Shown: one piece after another, positions 27,325-35,429 of the stretch | Numbering within the stretch: the first letter of the stretch is position 1 | Layout of the letters: each line of letters opens with the position of its first letter | Assembly: GCA_963850765.1 (NCBI GenBank) | Contig: CAWKMN010000009.1 | Span: 124,001-188,000, forward strand | Origin: CAWKMN01 sp963850765 | GTDB lineage: Bacteria > Chloroflexota > Anaerolineae > Aggregatilineales > Aggregatilineaceae | DNA: 64,000 nt | Reading direction: 5' to 3' | Made by a program: the position numbers and the translations under genes | The notes under the pieces: generated by a model | What the model was told of the DNA's origin: nothing | Seen by the model: only the letters and a program-made list of their open reading frames with translations | The model's database searches: none

Positions 27325-28647
27325 CTAATTGGCCGCATCCCCCGGCGTAGACATCAGCTCACCCGCCGGTTCCCGCACCAGGATCAGAAACAGCAGGATC
27401 CCCAGGCCGCGCACCAGCGTGGACAGCGTGAAGACCGGCGTAAATCCGGTCGCGTCGAGCAGGCTGCCCCCGATGATCGGGCCGACAGCTGCCACCACCG
27501 CGACCGTGGTGGTATAAATGGCAATATAGCGCGGGCGGTGCTCGTCCGGCGTGCTCGCCAGCAGCAGATTAAACGCGCCCAGGTTATAACCCGCCCAGGT
27601 GATCGCCGCCATGCTGTGGACCAGGAACCCCTGCCAGGGATGCTGCACCCACAGCCACGCCACCGGGATCAGTGCGATCGCCAGGCCGGATCGCATGGTC
27701 GGGACGATGCCGAGCCGGTCATGGATGCGCCCGACCAGCCGCATCGCGACCATGCTGGCGAAGACGTTCGCCGTCGTGATCAGCCCGATCGTGCCGACGC
27801 TGAATTCGGCTTCTTCGGCCATGTAGACACTGATAAACGGTCCGCCGATCGACACCCCCAGGGATAGGACGGAGTGTGCCGCCACAAACCGTACAAATGT
27901 GGGCATCCTGCGGATCTGGCGGAATGCCTGCCGCGTGCTGCCGCGATCGTTTTGGGATGGAGCAGGGTGTTCGGGCAGTTGGTTGTAGAAATAGAGCGAC
28001 AGCGCCCCTACCACAAACGCCAGCCCCAGGTTGAACTGATAGCCATCCGGCTCCCCGATCCAGTTCACGATCTGCCCGGCCAGCGGGATCGATACCAGCC
28101 GCACGAACTGCATCACGAAGTTGCGCGACGCGAAATACCCACCGCGCATGGAGGCCGGCACCAGATCCGCGGAGAGAGCCGTCCAGGCCGCGTTGCCGAG
28201 CGCGCCCGCCGCCGCCAGCGCGACCCACGCGATCAGCACCGTCCACACGGCTCCCCGGTCATGAAACAGCCACGGTGCGATCAGCATGACCACCCACATC
28301 ATCCGGCTGATCAGGCCGGTGATCAGTGAGAGCTGCTTGTAGCGCCCGGTCCTCACGGCAATCGCCGCGCCGGGCATGGCCAGGGTGGCGCTGGCGAGCT
28401 GCGAGAGCGTATTCACCAGCCCGATCTGCGCGTTGCTGGCGTTCAGGCTCAGCATATACAGGGTGTAGTATGGATCGGAAAAACCGCCCGCGAGGGATGC
28501 GAACAGGCCATCGAGCCAGAAGGCGCGCAGACCGGCCTGCTGCTTTTCGGGCAGCGTGATGGCTTGTGGATAACCCAGCGCTTGAGCAATTCGCTCGGGC
28601 AGGGGGATGTGTTTCACCGATAAGACCTCAGAGCCACGATGATACAA
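27325..28647 (-). CDS. Major facilitator superfamily transporter
   Basis: A 440-residue inner-membrane carrier with about 12 hydrophobic segments in two halves separated by the polar loop EHPAPSQNDRGSTRQAFRQI. Typical features are the N-terminal FWLDGLFASLAGGFSDPYY, AMPGAAIAVRTGRYKQL after the second/third helix, ALSADLVPASMRGGYFASRN and the second-half AMRLVGRIHDRLGIVPTMRS. The substrate cannot be inferred. A start at 28647 or at the internal V/M near SVKHIPLPERIAQ is possible. It is monocistronic. Confidence 0.88.
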   Translation of the reverse strand: MYHRGSEVLSVKHIPLPERIAQALGYPQAITLPEKQQAGLRAFWLDGLFASLAGGFSDPYYTLYMLSLNASNAQIGLVNTLSQLASATLAMPGAAIAVRTGRYKQLSLITGLISRMMWVVMLIAPWLFHDRGAVWTVLIAWVALAAAGALGNAAWTALSADLVPASMRGGYFASRNFVMQFVRLVSIPLAGQIVNWIGEPDGYQFNLGLAFVVGALSLYFYNQLPEHPAPSQNDRGSTRQAFRQIRRMPTFVRFVAAHSVLSLGVSIGGPFISVYMAEEAEFSVGTIGLITTANVFASMVAMRLVGRIHDRLGIVPTMRSGLAIALIPVAWLWVQHPWQGFLVHSMAAITWAGYNLGAFNLLLASTPDEHRPRYIAIYTTTVAVVAAVGPIIGGSLLDATGFTPVFTLSTLVRGLGILLFLILVREPAGELMSTPGDAAN

Positions 28648-28903
28648 GGTCCGAATAGGGTGTGAGGCTTAGATCTAGCACAAGATGCCGAAGAGTGAGC
28701 ATGACACCCCATGAATTTCCTCCGTAGCGAGTATTCTACAGCGAATGGCGTGGAAAAGCTGTCTAAACAGGGGAATTGCCCTGGGGTGAGCTGATGACCT
28801 GCGGGATACCGTTCTTGTAGGGGCGGGTTAACAAACCCGCCCAGGGCGACCTGCCAGGTCGCCCCTACATCTTCTCTCCGCGCCTCTGCGGTTCAGGCTC
28901 TTT
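28648..28903. repeat. Family B palindrome between genes
   Basis: A B palindrome (GGGCGGGTTAACAAACCCGC, 28819-28842) is followed by a second small palindrome (GGGCGACCTGCCAGGTCGCC, 28846-28865) and an E half-arm (CGCGCCTCTGCGGTTC) at 28876-28891. No gene. Confidence 0.55.
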
Positions 28904-29177
28904 TTACCGATGTCCGTTTGTCGGCTTCCACACGGTCCACACCTTGCCGACCAGCGCCGGACCCGGCTTCAGCGTCGGATCGCCCGGGTACCAGCCCGCC
29001 GGAGTCACGTCGCCCGTCGCGCGCACATGCTGGAACGCCTGCACCTGTCGAATTAACTCTTTAATGTTGCGGCCAACCGGCGGCGTCATGACTTCCATCG
29101 CCTGGATCGTCCCGTCGGGATCGATCAGGAAGCGGCCCCGGAGGTTAACGCCCGCATCCTCATCAAAGACGCCGTAC
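28904..29177 (-). pseudogene. C-terminal fragment of a peroxiredoxin, cut at 29177
   Basis: Only the last about 90 residues of an AhpC-type peroxiredoxin remain: YGVFDEDAGVNLRGRFLIDP, then DGTIQAMEVMTPPVGRNIKE and a tail VGKVWTVWKPTNGHR. It is a paralogue of the intact gene at 29684-30277. Reading upstream, the similarity stops at YGVF and the next codon is TAG at 29177-29179, so the active-site half is gone. The break coincides with the left array of short repeats (29200-29370). The resolving-Cys position reads GDVTPAGW, with Thr instead of Cys, as in the intact paralogue. Confidence 0.85.
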
Positions 29178-29480
29178 TACACCCTCCCGGATAGAATGAT
29201 CGTGAGAAATGGAACAGTCGCGGCCGCTTCGCGGCGTCACGATAATCCTTTTTTCCCCTCCAGATAATGACTTTTCTCGCGTTTTTGGCCCCAGTAAGTG
29301 ACTTTGCCCGTCGAGATAATGACCTAACTCCAAAAGAAAGACGCCTAACGTCTGGAGTTAAGCGCTTAAGATAATCGATTATCTCACTGGAACGGCTCCC
29401 CCTCGCCGCGCGTGCAGCGGAGGCGGGTAGGGTAAACCTCTCGCTTTTCGGACTTAAGCGCTTAAGATAATCGTTTTTCT
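29178..29480 (+). mobile_element. Left array of subterminal repeats (IS21-like end)
   Basis: A series of short direct repeats: CGATAATCCTTTTTTCCCC, AGATAATGACTTTTCTCG, AGTAAGTGACTTTGCCCGTC and AGATAATGACCTAACTCC between 29239 and 29331, then TTAAGCGCTTAAGATAATC at 29358 and again at about 29454. The same units occur in reverse complement at 35130-35306. Multiple subterminal repeats of this kind are typical of IS21-family ends, but no transposase is present. Confidence 0.55.
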
Positions 29481-29683
29481 CGATCGAACGGCTCCCCCTC
29501 TCCGCGCGTGGAGAGGGGGCAAGCGAGCAGCCTCGTTAGAGGACGCTCGCCGGGCGTGAGGTAAACCACCGCCTGCCCGCCTCACGCGCCTATGATGATC
29601 GTCTATTCTCCCCTCTCCATCCTATGGAGAGGGGCCGGGGGTGAGGCTGCTAATGGCTAACCGCTAACCGCTAATCGCTTCTC
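29481..29683. repeat. Family A hairpins and F words
   Basis: Family-A hairpins lie at 29491-29565 (with the GAGCAGCCTCGTTAGAGGAC arm also seen near 17005) and 29608-29648. F words (GGCTAACCGCTAACCGCTAA) at 29650-29680 abut the peroxiredoxin stop. Confidence 0.6.
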
Positions 29684-30277
29684 TCAATCCGGCTTCCACA
29701 CTTCCCACACGCGCCCGACCAGATCCGGCTTGGGGTTGAGCGTGGCCGCGCCCGGCTGCCAGTTGGCGGGAGTCGCCTCGCCGGTCTGGCGCACATGCCG
29801 CGCCGCCTTGATCAGCCGCAGCAGCTCGTCAATATCGCGCCCGATATCCGCGATCACGATCTCGATCGCCTGCACATTTCCCTCAGGGTCGAGCAGAAAA
29901 TGGCTGCGCTGGTTGATTCCCTTGTCCTCGTCGTAAACGCCGTACAGCGACCCGATCTTCCCGCCCTGATCGCCCAGCATCGGCCAGCGCACGCCGCCCT
30001 CGACCATCTCGTTGAGTTCGTGCTCCTGCCATGCCTTGTGCGTAAAAGGGCTGTCGGTGCTGATGAAGAAGACGATCACGTCCAGCGAGCGGAGTTCGTC
30101 GTATTCGGCGGCAACTGTCGCCACTTCCGTCGGTCAGACAAAGGTGAAGTCGCCGGGATAAAAGTACAGCAGCACCCACTGCCCCTGGTAATCCGATAGG
30201 CAGATGGGGCGGAACTCGCCATCAATATAGGCCGTCGCCATAAAATCCGGGGCCATTCTCCCCACGCGCACTGACAT
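29684..30277 (-). CDS. Predicted selenocysteine-containing peroxiredoxin (in-frame TGA at the peroxidatic position)
   Basis: An AhpC/Prx1-type thiol peroxidase that would reduce hydrogen peroxide and organic peroxides. From ATG 30277, preceded by AAGGAG, it reads MSVRVGRMAPDFMATAYIDG and so on to FYPGDFTFV. Then comes a TGA at 30136-30134 in place of the universal active-site Cys, followed without frame change by PTEVATVAAEYDEL and a complete C-terminal half ending VGRVWEVWKPD. With TGA read as Sec48 the length is 197 residues, normal for the family. Nine bases after the TGA a hairpin GTGGC/GCCGC with a G-starting 7-base loop (30124-30108) is in the place of a bacterial SECIS. The usual C-terminal resolving Cys is Thr (GEATPANW), so this would be a one-Sec enzyme; Cys35 is the only extra Cys. 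A truncated paralogue lies downstream. Confidence 0.85.
30108..30136 (-). promoter_or_regulatory. Candidate bacterial SECIS element
   Basis: TGA (30136-30134), nine bases, then stem GTGGC (30124-30120), loop GACAGTT and stem GCCGC (30112-30108), all inside the coding frame. The loop begins with G as in bacterial SECIS models; the stem-to-codon distance is at the short end of the usual range. Confidence 0.5.
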
Positions 30278-30649
30278 ACAGCACTCCTTATACAGATTCC
30301 TGTTAAACACCCTAATCTTACCCGAAATTGCTTAATTACACCTGAACACCGGCTGAGAGCGCCCGATCAATCGCTTCGGGTAGGGGCGGACCCCCGTGTC
30401 TGCCCGCCTCCCCTCCCTGGCCCACCGCACCGGCGTATCTCCCTCTCTCCATCACATGGAGAGGGGCCGGGGGTGAGGCTGACTCCGCGAATCACCTCGT
30501 GCTTAATCGTTTGACTGCTCCGGTCCGGCTCCCCCTCTCCGCGTGTGGCAAGCGTGCGGAGCATGTCGGGGGGTGAGGTTAACAACCCCTCACCGTGATA
30601 TAATCTGCCGACCTTGGACCACTATCGCCCGCCGTCCCACGGAGGCTGC
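30278..30649. repeat. Half D element and family A hairpins
   Basis: AT-rich promoter-like DNA of the peroxiredoxin gene (30290-30345), a half D repeat (GGGGCGGACCCCCGTGTC, 30383-30400), and two family-A hairpins (30435-30480 and 30525-30580, the latter ending GGTGAGG just before the deacetylase gene). Confidence 0.55.
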
Positions 30650-31657
30650 ATGCCACTGCACACCCGACGACAATTCCTCGCCGCGCTCGGCGCGTGGACC
30701 CTGGCCCGCGCCGCCGGGATCACGATCCCCCGGCTCGAACGCGCGCTGGCGGCATCCCCCGTGACCCTCGACGCGGTGCCGATCTACCTGACGTTTGATG
30801 ACGGCGTGGATACCGAACTGGCGTTGGGCAAGACCGGCCCGACCATCGATGTGCTGGATCAATTGGCCGGGCGCGGCGTCCGGGCGACGTTTTTTGTCCA
30901 CGGGCGTAATACCGGCGCGGGCGAGGGTGGCGTCCTGGCGCGCATGCTCCGCCAGGGGCACCGCATCGGCAACCATTCCTTTCAGCAGGGCGGCGTCACG
31001 CTGGCCGATAATCCCACGCCGGGTTTTATGGCACAGCAGTATCTCGATACCGAAATCCGCATCCGCGAGGTACTCGCGCCGTATCCTGACGAGCTGGCGT
31101 TGTATTGCTCGCCGCGCCATCCGCACCTGTTCCGGCGGCCCGGCGGCGGCTTTGACGATCCACGCGGCAACCTGTTTTTGCTGCCCAATGGCGGTTACTG
31201 GGAGCTTTTTGAAGTTGATAGTTATCTCTCCGCCTACCGGGACAAGCTGGACTGGCTGAAGGGCGTCTACGATTACAGCGGGTGGCATATCAGCCCGCTG
31301 CCGCTGTGGGCCGAGGTCGAAACGTCGGAGCAGGTGGTCTGGTGGACGGTCAGCGCGCCCAACGGCCTGGATAACTATCTGCATCCGCTGCCCGACGAGC
31401 AGCCGCAGATGACATCGAGCGCCGCGCTGGACGGCGTGATCATCCTGCTGCACGACCCGGATCTGCGCGTGGTGAACGCGCTGCCGCTGCTGCTCGACAC
31501 CCTGGACGAGCGCGGCGCGGTGTACGAAGTGCTGCCGCGCCCGGTCGATACGCCAAACCATTACACTGTGGGCATCGGCCGCCCGCCGATCTCGTCCTGG
31601 CACCCGGCGCGCTGCTTGATCTTGTGCAGATTCCATAACAACCAAACCGTTTTCTAA
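30650..31657 (+). CDS. Secreted polysaccharide deacetylase family protein
   Basis: A 335-residue NodB-fold carbohydrate esterase, probably exported. ATG 30650 follows GGAGG; the N terminus HTRRQFLAALGAWTLARAAG has a twin-arginine motif, suggesting Tat export. NodB motif 1 is LTFDDGVD, motif 2 is GNHSFQQGG and motif 3 RRPGGGFDD; the late LLHDPDLRVVN matches the final motif. Motif 2 normally is HSxxH for zinc; here the second His is Gln, so metal binding is altered or activity is lost. Residues after the core (ISSWHPARCLILCRFHNN) are unusual and may reflect a late indel. It lies inside the 29.2-35.3 kb repeat-bounded segment. Confidence 0.85.
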   Translation: MPLHTRRQFLAALGAWTLARAAGITIPRLERALAASPVTLDAVPIYLTFDDGVDTELALGKTGPTIDVLDQLAGRGVRATFFVHGRNTGAGEGGVLARMLRQGHRIGNHSFQQGGVTLADNPTPGFMAQQYLDTEIRIREVLAPYPDELALYCSPRHPHLFRRPGGGFDDPRGNLFLLPNGGYWELFEVDSYLSAYRDKLDWLKGVYDYSGWHISPLPLWAEVETSEQVVWWTVSAPNGLDNYLHPLPDEQPQMTSSAALDGVIILLHDPDLRVVNALPLLLDTLDERGAVYEVLPRPVDTPNHYTVGIGRPPISSWHPARCLILCRFHNNQTVF

Positions 31658-31757
31658 CCCAAAGTGGTACCGCAGTACGCTATGATAATAACTGTACGTT
31701 CTCTATGCTAAAGACATCGCCTACTCGACGTAGCCCAAAAAAGAATGGGGAAGAGGG

Positions 31758-32123
31758 ATGTACACCAAAAATGAACTGATGTTTCCTCAGTATGCCATCC
31801 AACATGTACGCGACGCGCGCGGCGAGGAGTGGCGTAAGCTCGTCGATCACCTGACCATGCTGCCCGAAACGCACGAAGAAGTGCTGGCCTTTATGCTGAT
31901 GATGATCCGGCTCAACGGGTGTTTGCCGTGCGAGACGGACAGCTACCGGGCGATGCGCGGCTGCATCATGTGTACGCGCCAGACTCTCCGCCGCTTTAAG
32001 GAGCCGGACAACGTGCTGCTCGCGCTGTACGACGAGGCGCTGGCCGATGTCCGCGCGTACCAGCTTGAGAACCGGACGCCGACTCTGCTGGTCAGACCTG
32101 ACGCGCCAGAAGATACTTCTTGA
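31758..32123 (+). CDS. Small protein with CX2C-X10-CX2C motif, 121 aa
   Basis: A soluble protein with a probable zinc or iron-sulfur site: CLPCETDSYRAMRGCIMC (about residues 57-74). The N-terminal part is helical (YAIQHVRDARGEEWRKLVDH) and the C-terminal part has LLALYDEALADVRAYQ. I do not recognise a family. ATG 31758 follows GGGGAAGAGGG, and a strong terminator follows the stop, so it is its own transcription unit. It is just upstream of two kinase-like genes. Confidence 0.75.
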   Translation: MYTKNELMFPQYAIQHVRDARGEEWRKLVDHLTMLPETHEEVLAFMLMMIRLNGCLPCETDSYRAMRGCIMCTRQTLRRFKEPDNVLLALYDEALADVRAYQLENRTPTLLVRPDAPEDTS

Positions 32124-32149
32124 TGGCTAGCCTTATGCACGGTTGCGCG

Positions 32150-32188
32150 ACGAATGCGGGACTTCGGTTCCGCATTCGCCTTTTTCCA
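32150..32188 (+). terminator. Rho-independent terminator
   Basis: CGAATGCGG (32151-32159) pairs with CCGCATTCG (32170-32178), extended by flanking GC pairs, followed by CCTTTTT. It lies 27 bases beyond the stop of the Cys-motif gene. Confidence 0.85.
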
Positions 32189-32220
32189 GTTACCACTAAC
32201 GAGATACGGAAGTCCTGACG

Positions 32221-33474
32221 ATGCGCGAACCCGATTGGGAAGCTCTGGCTGATGTCCAGTTTGTATTGTATAACCGGGTAGCCAACCAGTTAAACGAGGC
32301 GCTGTCCGGCATCACGCTGAGCGACATGCCCGAAGCCTCAGATCATCCGCCCGGCTACTGGAAGGAGCGCGCCACCGCCCGCGTGCTCAACGTGCTCAAT
32401 ATGTTCACGGCGTGGACGTGGTTAGTCCGCTTCAAGATGGGCGAGCCGATCCCCGAACGGGCGATCCGGCCGTTTTACACGAATGAACTCCTGGGCTGGA
32501 TCGGCGTGCAGCTTCAGTTCAGCCCGCCGCTGACCACGACGCTCAATCCGCTGCTGCGTGCCAACCAGGAGACGCTGCAGGAAGCGCTGCTGCTGCTCCA
32601 CTCGGTGGCATATACGCAGGGCAGCGGTGTCCGGCTGGTCTGTGAGGCGGCGACGCTCGGCACGTGGTTTCGCATCCGCTTCGACCGTTTCAAGCCGCTG
32701 CCGGAGTTGGTTGACGCGTTGATCACCCGCTTTGGCGAGCACTGGCGGGCACAGGATACGCTGTTTGAGCTGACCACGGCGCGCGATTTTGTGCGGCTGA
32801 ACGGCTGCGAGCTGCTGCTGGCCTCCACGGCGGAATACGGGGAATTTGCGTTTTTCGTATCCGCGACGGTCGGCAAACGGCGGACCGGCGCGATGCCGTC
32901 CGTTCTGGTGGCGACGACACCTGAACCCGGCGCGTCACCGGACAGTGTGCCGCTGGTCAGCGGCCCTCAGGTCAGCGGCCCGCCCCCTGTCTCCCAACTG
33001 GCGGCCACTGCACCCGAGATTGTGTCGTCGCAGGTTTCGAGCGATACCCCGGTGATGAAAGAGTCCGAAGCGCCGCCTGAGCCGGTCGTCCCGCCGACTC
33101 TCGCCGTGCTGCGACCGCTGCCGCCTCAGATGATGCGCGCGGCACAACTTCTCGCGGCGGCATCTGAAGGGCGGATCGCGCCGGGTGAACCGGACGAGCC
33201 GAAGACGGCAGCGGGCGAGACCACCGCCGCAAGCACCGATCCATCTGGCAGCGCGGCGGTTCCCGAACCACGCCCGGCTTCCGTGATTGTGCGCGCCCGA
33301 ATACCCGAACCCAAACTGCCGGAGCGTCTGCGCACCCCACCTGCATCCACCTCGAACGTGGCACTGACCCGCCAGACCCAGACCATGGCACGGCCTGATG
33401 CCCTCGCTGCGGGTGATTCCGAAGCTGCCACCCCTGACGCGCCGTCTGATAGTCAAGAGGAGCGCGGGACATGA
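32221..33474 (+). CDS. Degenerate histidine-kinase-like protein A with long disordered tail
   Basis: A 417-residue cytoplasmic protein of unknown role. Residues 1-110 are helical (VLYNRVANQLNEALSGITLS, ATARVLNVLNMFTAWTWL), in the place of a dimerisation and histidine-phosphotransfer domain but without a clear H-box. Residues 130-220 look like a worn HATPase domain: ARDFVRLNGCELLLASTAEY, GEFAFFVSATVG, matching the last helix and strand of kinase ATPase domains, while the nucleotide-binding N and G boxes are missing. Residues 225-417 are Pro/Ala/Glu-rich and disordered. It overlaps the next gene by four bases (ATGA), and that gene has the same architecture. Confidence 0.7.
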   Translation: MREPDWEALADVQFVLYNRVANQLNEALSGITLSDMPEASDHPPGYWKERATARVLNVLNMFTAWTWLVRFKMGEPIPERAIRPFYTNELLGWIGVQLQFSPPLTTTLNPLLRANQETLQEALLLLHSVAYTQGSGVRLVCEAATLGTWFRIRFDRFKPLPELVDALITRFGEHWRAQDTLFELTTARDFVRLNGCELLLASTAEYGEFAFFVSATVGKRRTGAMPSVLVATTPEPGASPDSVPLVSGPQVSGPPPVSQLAATAPEIVSSQVSSDTPVMKESEAPPEPVVPPTLAVLRPLPPQMMRAAQLLAAASEGRIAPGEPDEPKTAAGETTAASTDPSGSAAVPEPRPASVIVRARIPEPKLPERLRTPPASTSNVALTRQTQTMARPDALAAGDSEAATPDAPSDSQEERGT

Positions 33475-34763
33475 CCGGCTATGAGGAACTCAGCTGGACA
33501 ACCCTGAATCTCGTCAAAAGACACCTTTACCGCCGGCTGGCTACGCCGCTGAATCGGGCGTTAGGCCGGCTGGCAATTGCCCGGCATATCACCGATGCAG
33601 AAGAAATCCGCGCCCAGGTTATTAAGGCCGAGCAGAGCCTGGAGATTGCGCTTAACCTGCTCAAAGCCTGGGCCGTGCTGATCCATGTCAAGAGCGGCGG
33701 GACGATCCGGCAGGATCAGCGCCGCCTGATCGGGCCGGATGGGCTGCCTGAGTGGCTGGTCGAGCACCTGAACGCACTGACCGCCTTCCAGAGCGGACCG
33801 ACGCGCCCGGTGTTTGTCCAGGCGGAAACGTTTTATGAGGGTCTGATGCTGATCGGCCTGGTCGGGAGCCGGGTGGGCACGCTCAAAAAGCTGGTGATCA
33901 CCGATGCGCTCGACGACGATCAGCGGGTATCGCTGCGGGCCGTCTTTGATCCGCCGCCGACAGGCCCGTATGCCAGCCTGGGCGCGCTGTACAAACGCTT
34001 CAGCGTGCCGGCTCCGGCTGAGCAGGAAACGGGGTTTCAACTGCAAGTGCTGCAAGAACTGCTCCGGCTCAACGGGGCGACGCTGCGGCTGCAAAATAAC
34101 CAGCGGTCCGGCGAACAGGCGCTCGCGGCCCGGCTGTGGGTGACGGCATCGGCCGGTGAGCTGGCGCTGGCCAGCGAATCGTTGTCGGTAAAGGTACGCG
34201 CTGGCGCGTCGGTTGACGAGGTCCAGGCGAATCTGCTGGCCGAGTTCCTGCAATCGGCCCCGGAGCAATTCGTATCCACGCCCGTCGAGGTAACGGATGG
34301 CGCACCCGAGCGCAAACTTGCGCCGGCCGCCGCCGACCATGTCATTCCTGAGCCGCCCATCGATAATGAGTCGGATACCCTAATCATCCCCCCGATCAGC
34401 TTTCACGAGCGCCTGGCCGCGCTGCTCAGTTCACCGGACGCGGATCCCGACAGCGAGAATGAAGAAGACACGGTGATCATCCACGCCCAGAGTTTTCGGG
34501 AGCGGCTGGCGGAACTGACGAGCGCGCTCGCCGACCCGGAGTCTCAACCCGACACTCGCCCCTTCAGCCAGCCCCCCGAACCCGGCACGATCGAGCATGT
34601 TGAGCCGGAAAATGCTTCGGATACGCTGATTGTTCCCCCACCCGACTACGCGCGGCGGCTCGCGTCGCGGCGCTCCGCCTCCTCAACGCCCGCGGCGTCA
34701 CCGTCCCCCGAACGCGGCGATCAGAATACGGTCGCGCCTACCAATGAAGCGGTGAGCGATTAG
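33471..34763 (+). CDS. Degenerate histidine-kinase-like protein B with three tail repeats
   Basis: A 430-residue paralogue-like partner of the preceding protein. The helical N terminus (LVKRHLYRRLATPLNRALGR) and a kinase-like middle ending LQELLRLNGATLRLQNNQR and ARLWVTASAGEL lack nucleotide motifs. The acidic tail carries three copies of one motif: SDTLIIPPISFHERLAALL, EDTVIIHAQSFRERLAELT and SDTLIVPPPDYARRLASRR, spaced by 35-60 residues, a likely docking peptide repeated for avidity. Overlap ATGA with gene A implies coupled translation and perhaps a heteromer. The stop TAG lies inside F-type repeat words. Confidence 0.7.
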   Translation: MTGYEELSWTTLNLVKRHLYRRLATPLNRALGRLAIARHITDAEEIRAQVIKAEQSLEIALNLLKAWAVLIHVKSGGTIRQDQRRLIGPDGLPEWLVEHLNALTAFQSGPTRPVFVQAETFYEGLMLIGLVGSRVGTLKKLVITDALDDDQRVSLRAVFDPPPTGPYASLGALYKRFSVPAPAEQETGFQLQVLQELLRLNGATLRLQNNQRSGEQALAARLWVTASAGELALASESLSVKVRAGASVDEVQANLLAEFLQSAPEQFVSTPVEVTDGAPERKLAPAAADHVIPEPPIDNESDTLIIPPISFHERLAALLSSPDADPDSENEEDTVIIHAQSFRERLAELTSALADPESQPDTRPFSQPPEPGTIEHVEPENASDTLIVPPPDYARRLASRRSASSTPAASPSPERGDQNTVAPTNEAVSD

Positions 34764-35129
34764 CGGTTAGCTGTTGGCCATTAGTAGCGGTTAGCTGTTG
34801 GCTTTACCTCACCCGCGGCGTGAGGCAGGGGGAAAGGGCGGGCCGTTTACCTCACCCCCACCCCCGGCGTGCAAGCACGCTTGCCACGCGCGGAGAGGGG
34901 CGGCGGCGGGCGTGGTGGACAAGGGGAAAGGGCATTATCTTAGGCGCGTAAGGAGCGGGCAGCGGGCAGCAAGCCCCTCCCCAGCCCCTCCCCGCGCCGA
35001 GCCAGGGAGGGGGGAAATGGGCATGACGTGGGCGGTTAAGTCTGGCAGGCAGCCTCACCCCGCGTGCAAGCACGCCTCTCCACGCGCGTAGAGAGGGGGT
35101 CCGGCCCTACGAGAACGCACGCCAAGGGA
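34764..35129. repeat. Family F words and family A hairpins
   Basis: GCGGTTAGCTGTTGGCCATT and similar words (34763-34803) directly follow the stop of the kinase-like gene. Degraded family-A arms then fill 34804-35110, with GGGCATTATCTTAGGCGCG (about 34930), a variant of the terminal repeats that follow. Confidence 0.55.
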
Positions 35130-35306
35130 CGAGATAGGGCATTATCTTAAGCGCTTAAGTCGGGGGTTGGGAGCCAAAATGGGGCGTTATCTCGGTACGA
35201 AAGGGCATTTTCTGGGGGCAAAACGACGAGAAAGGGCATTATCTCACCCCGATAACCCGTACAAGGGGATTATCTGAGGGGCCAGGGGTGCTATCTCCGA
35301 TCGACA
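35130..35306 (-). mobile_element. Right array of subterminal repeats (IS21-like end)
   Basis: Read on the minus strand from 35306: TGTCGATCGGAGATAGCACC, AGATAATCCCCTTGTACGG, AGATAATGCCCTTTCTCG, AGAAAATGCCCTTTCG, AGATAACGCCCCATTTTGG and TTAAGCGCTTAAGATAATG. These align unit by unit with the left array at 29239-29370, in inverted orientation. The outer TGTCGATCGGAGATA resembles IS21-family tips. No istA or istB is present between the arrays. Confidence 0.55.
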
Positions 35307-35429
35307 GAAAAAGCCACGGCGAGTCCAAAGCCTGCAACGCGGTGAGATCCTTTACTTTTCATGCATTTTTCATGCCAGAATTGTAAATTGCGCTATACTT
35401 CAAGTCTCACTCGAATGCAGGAGGGCCTG

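Noticed and set aside
29178..35306. Complete IS21 transposon
   Set aside because: No istA or istB coding region lies between the repeat arrays, so only the ends are supported.
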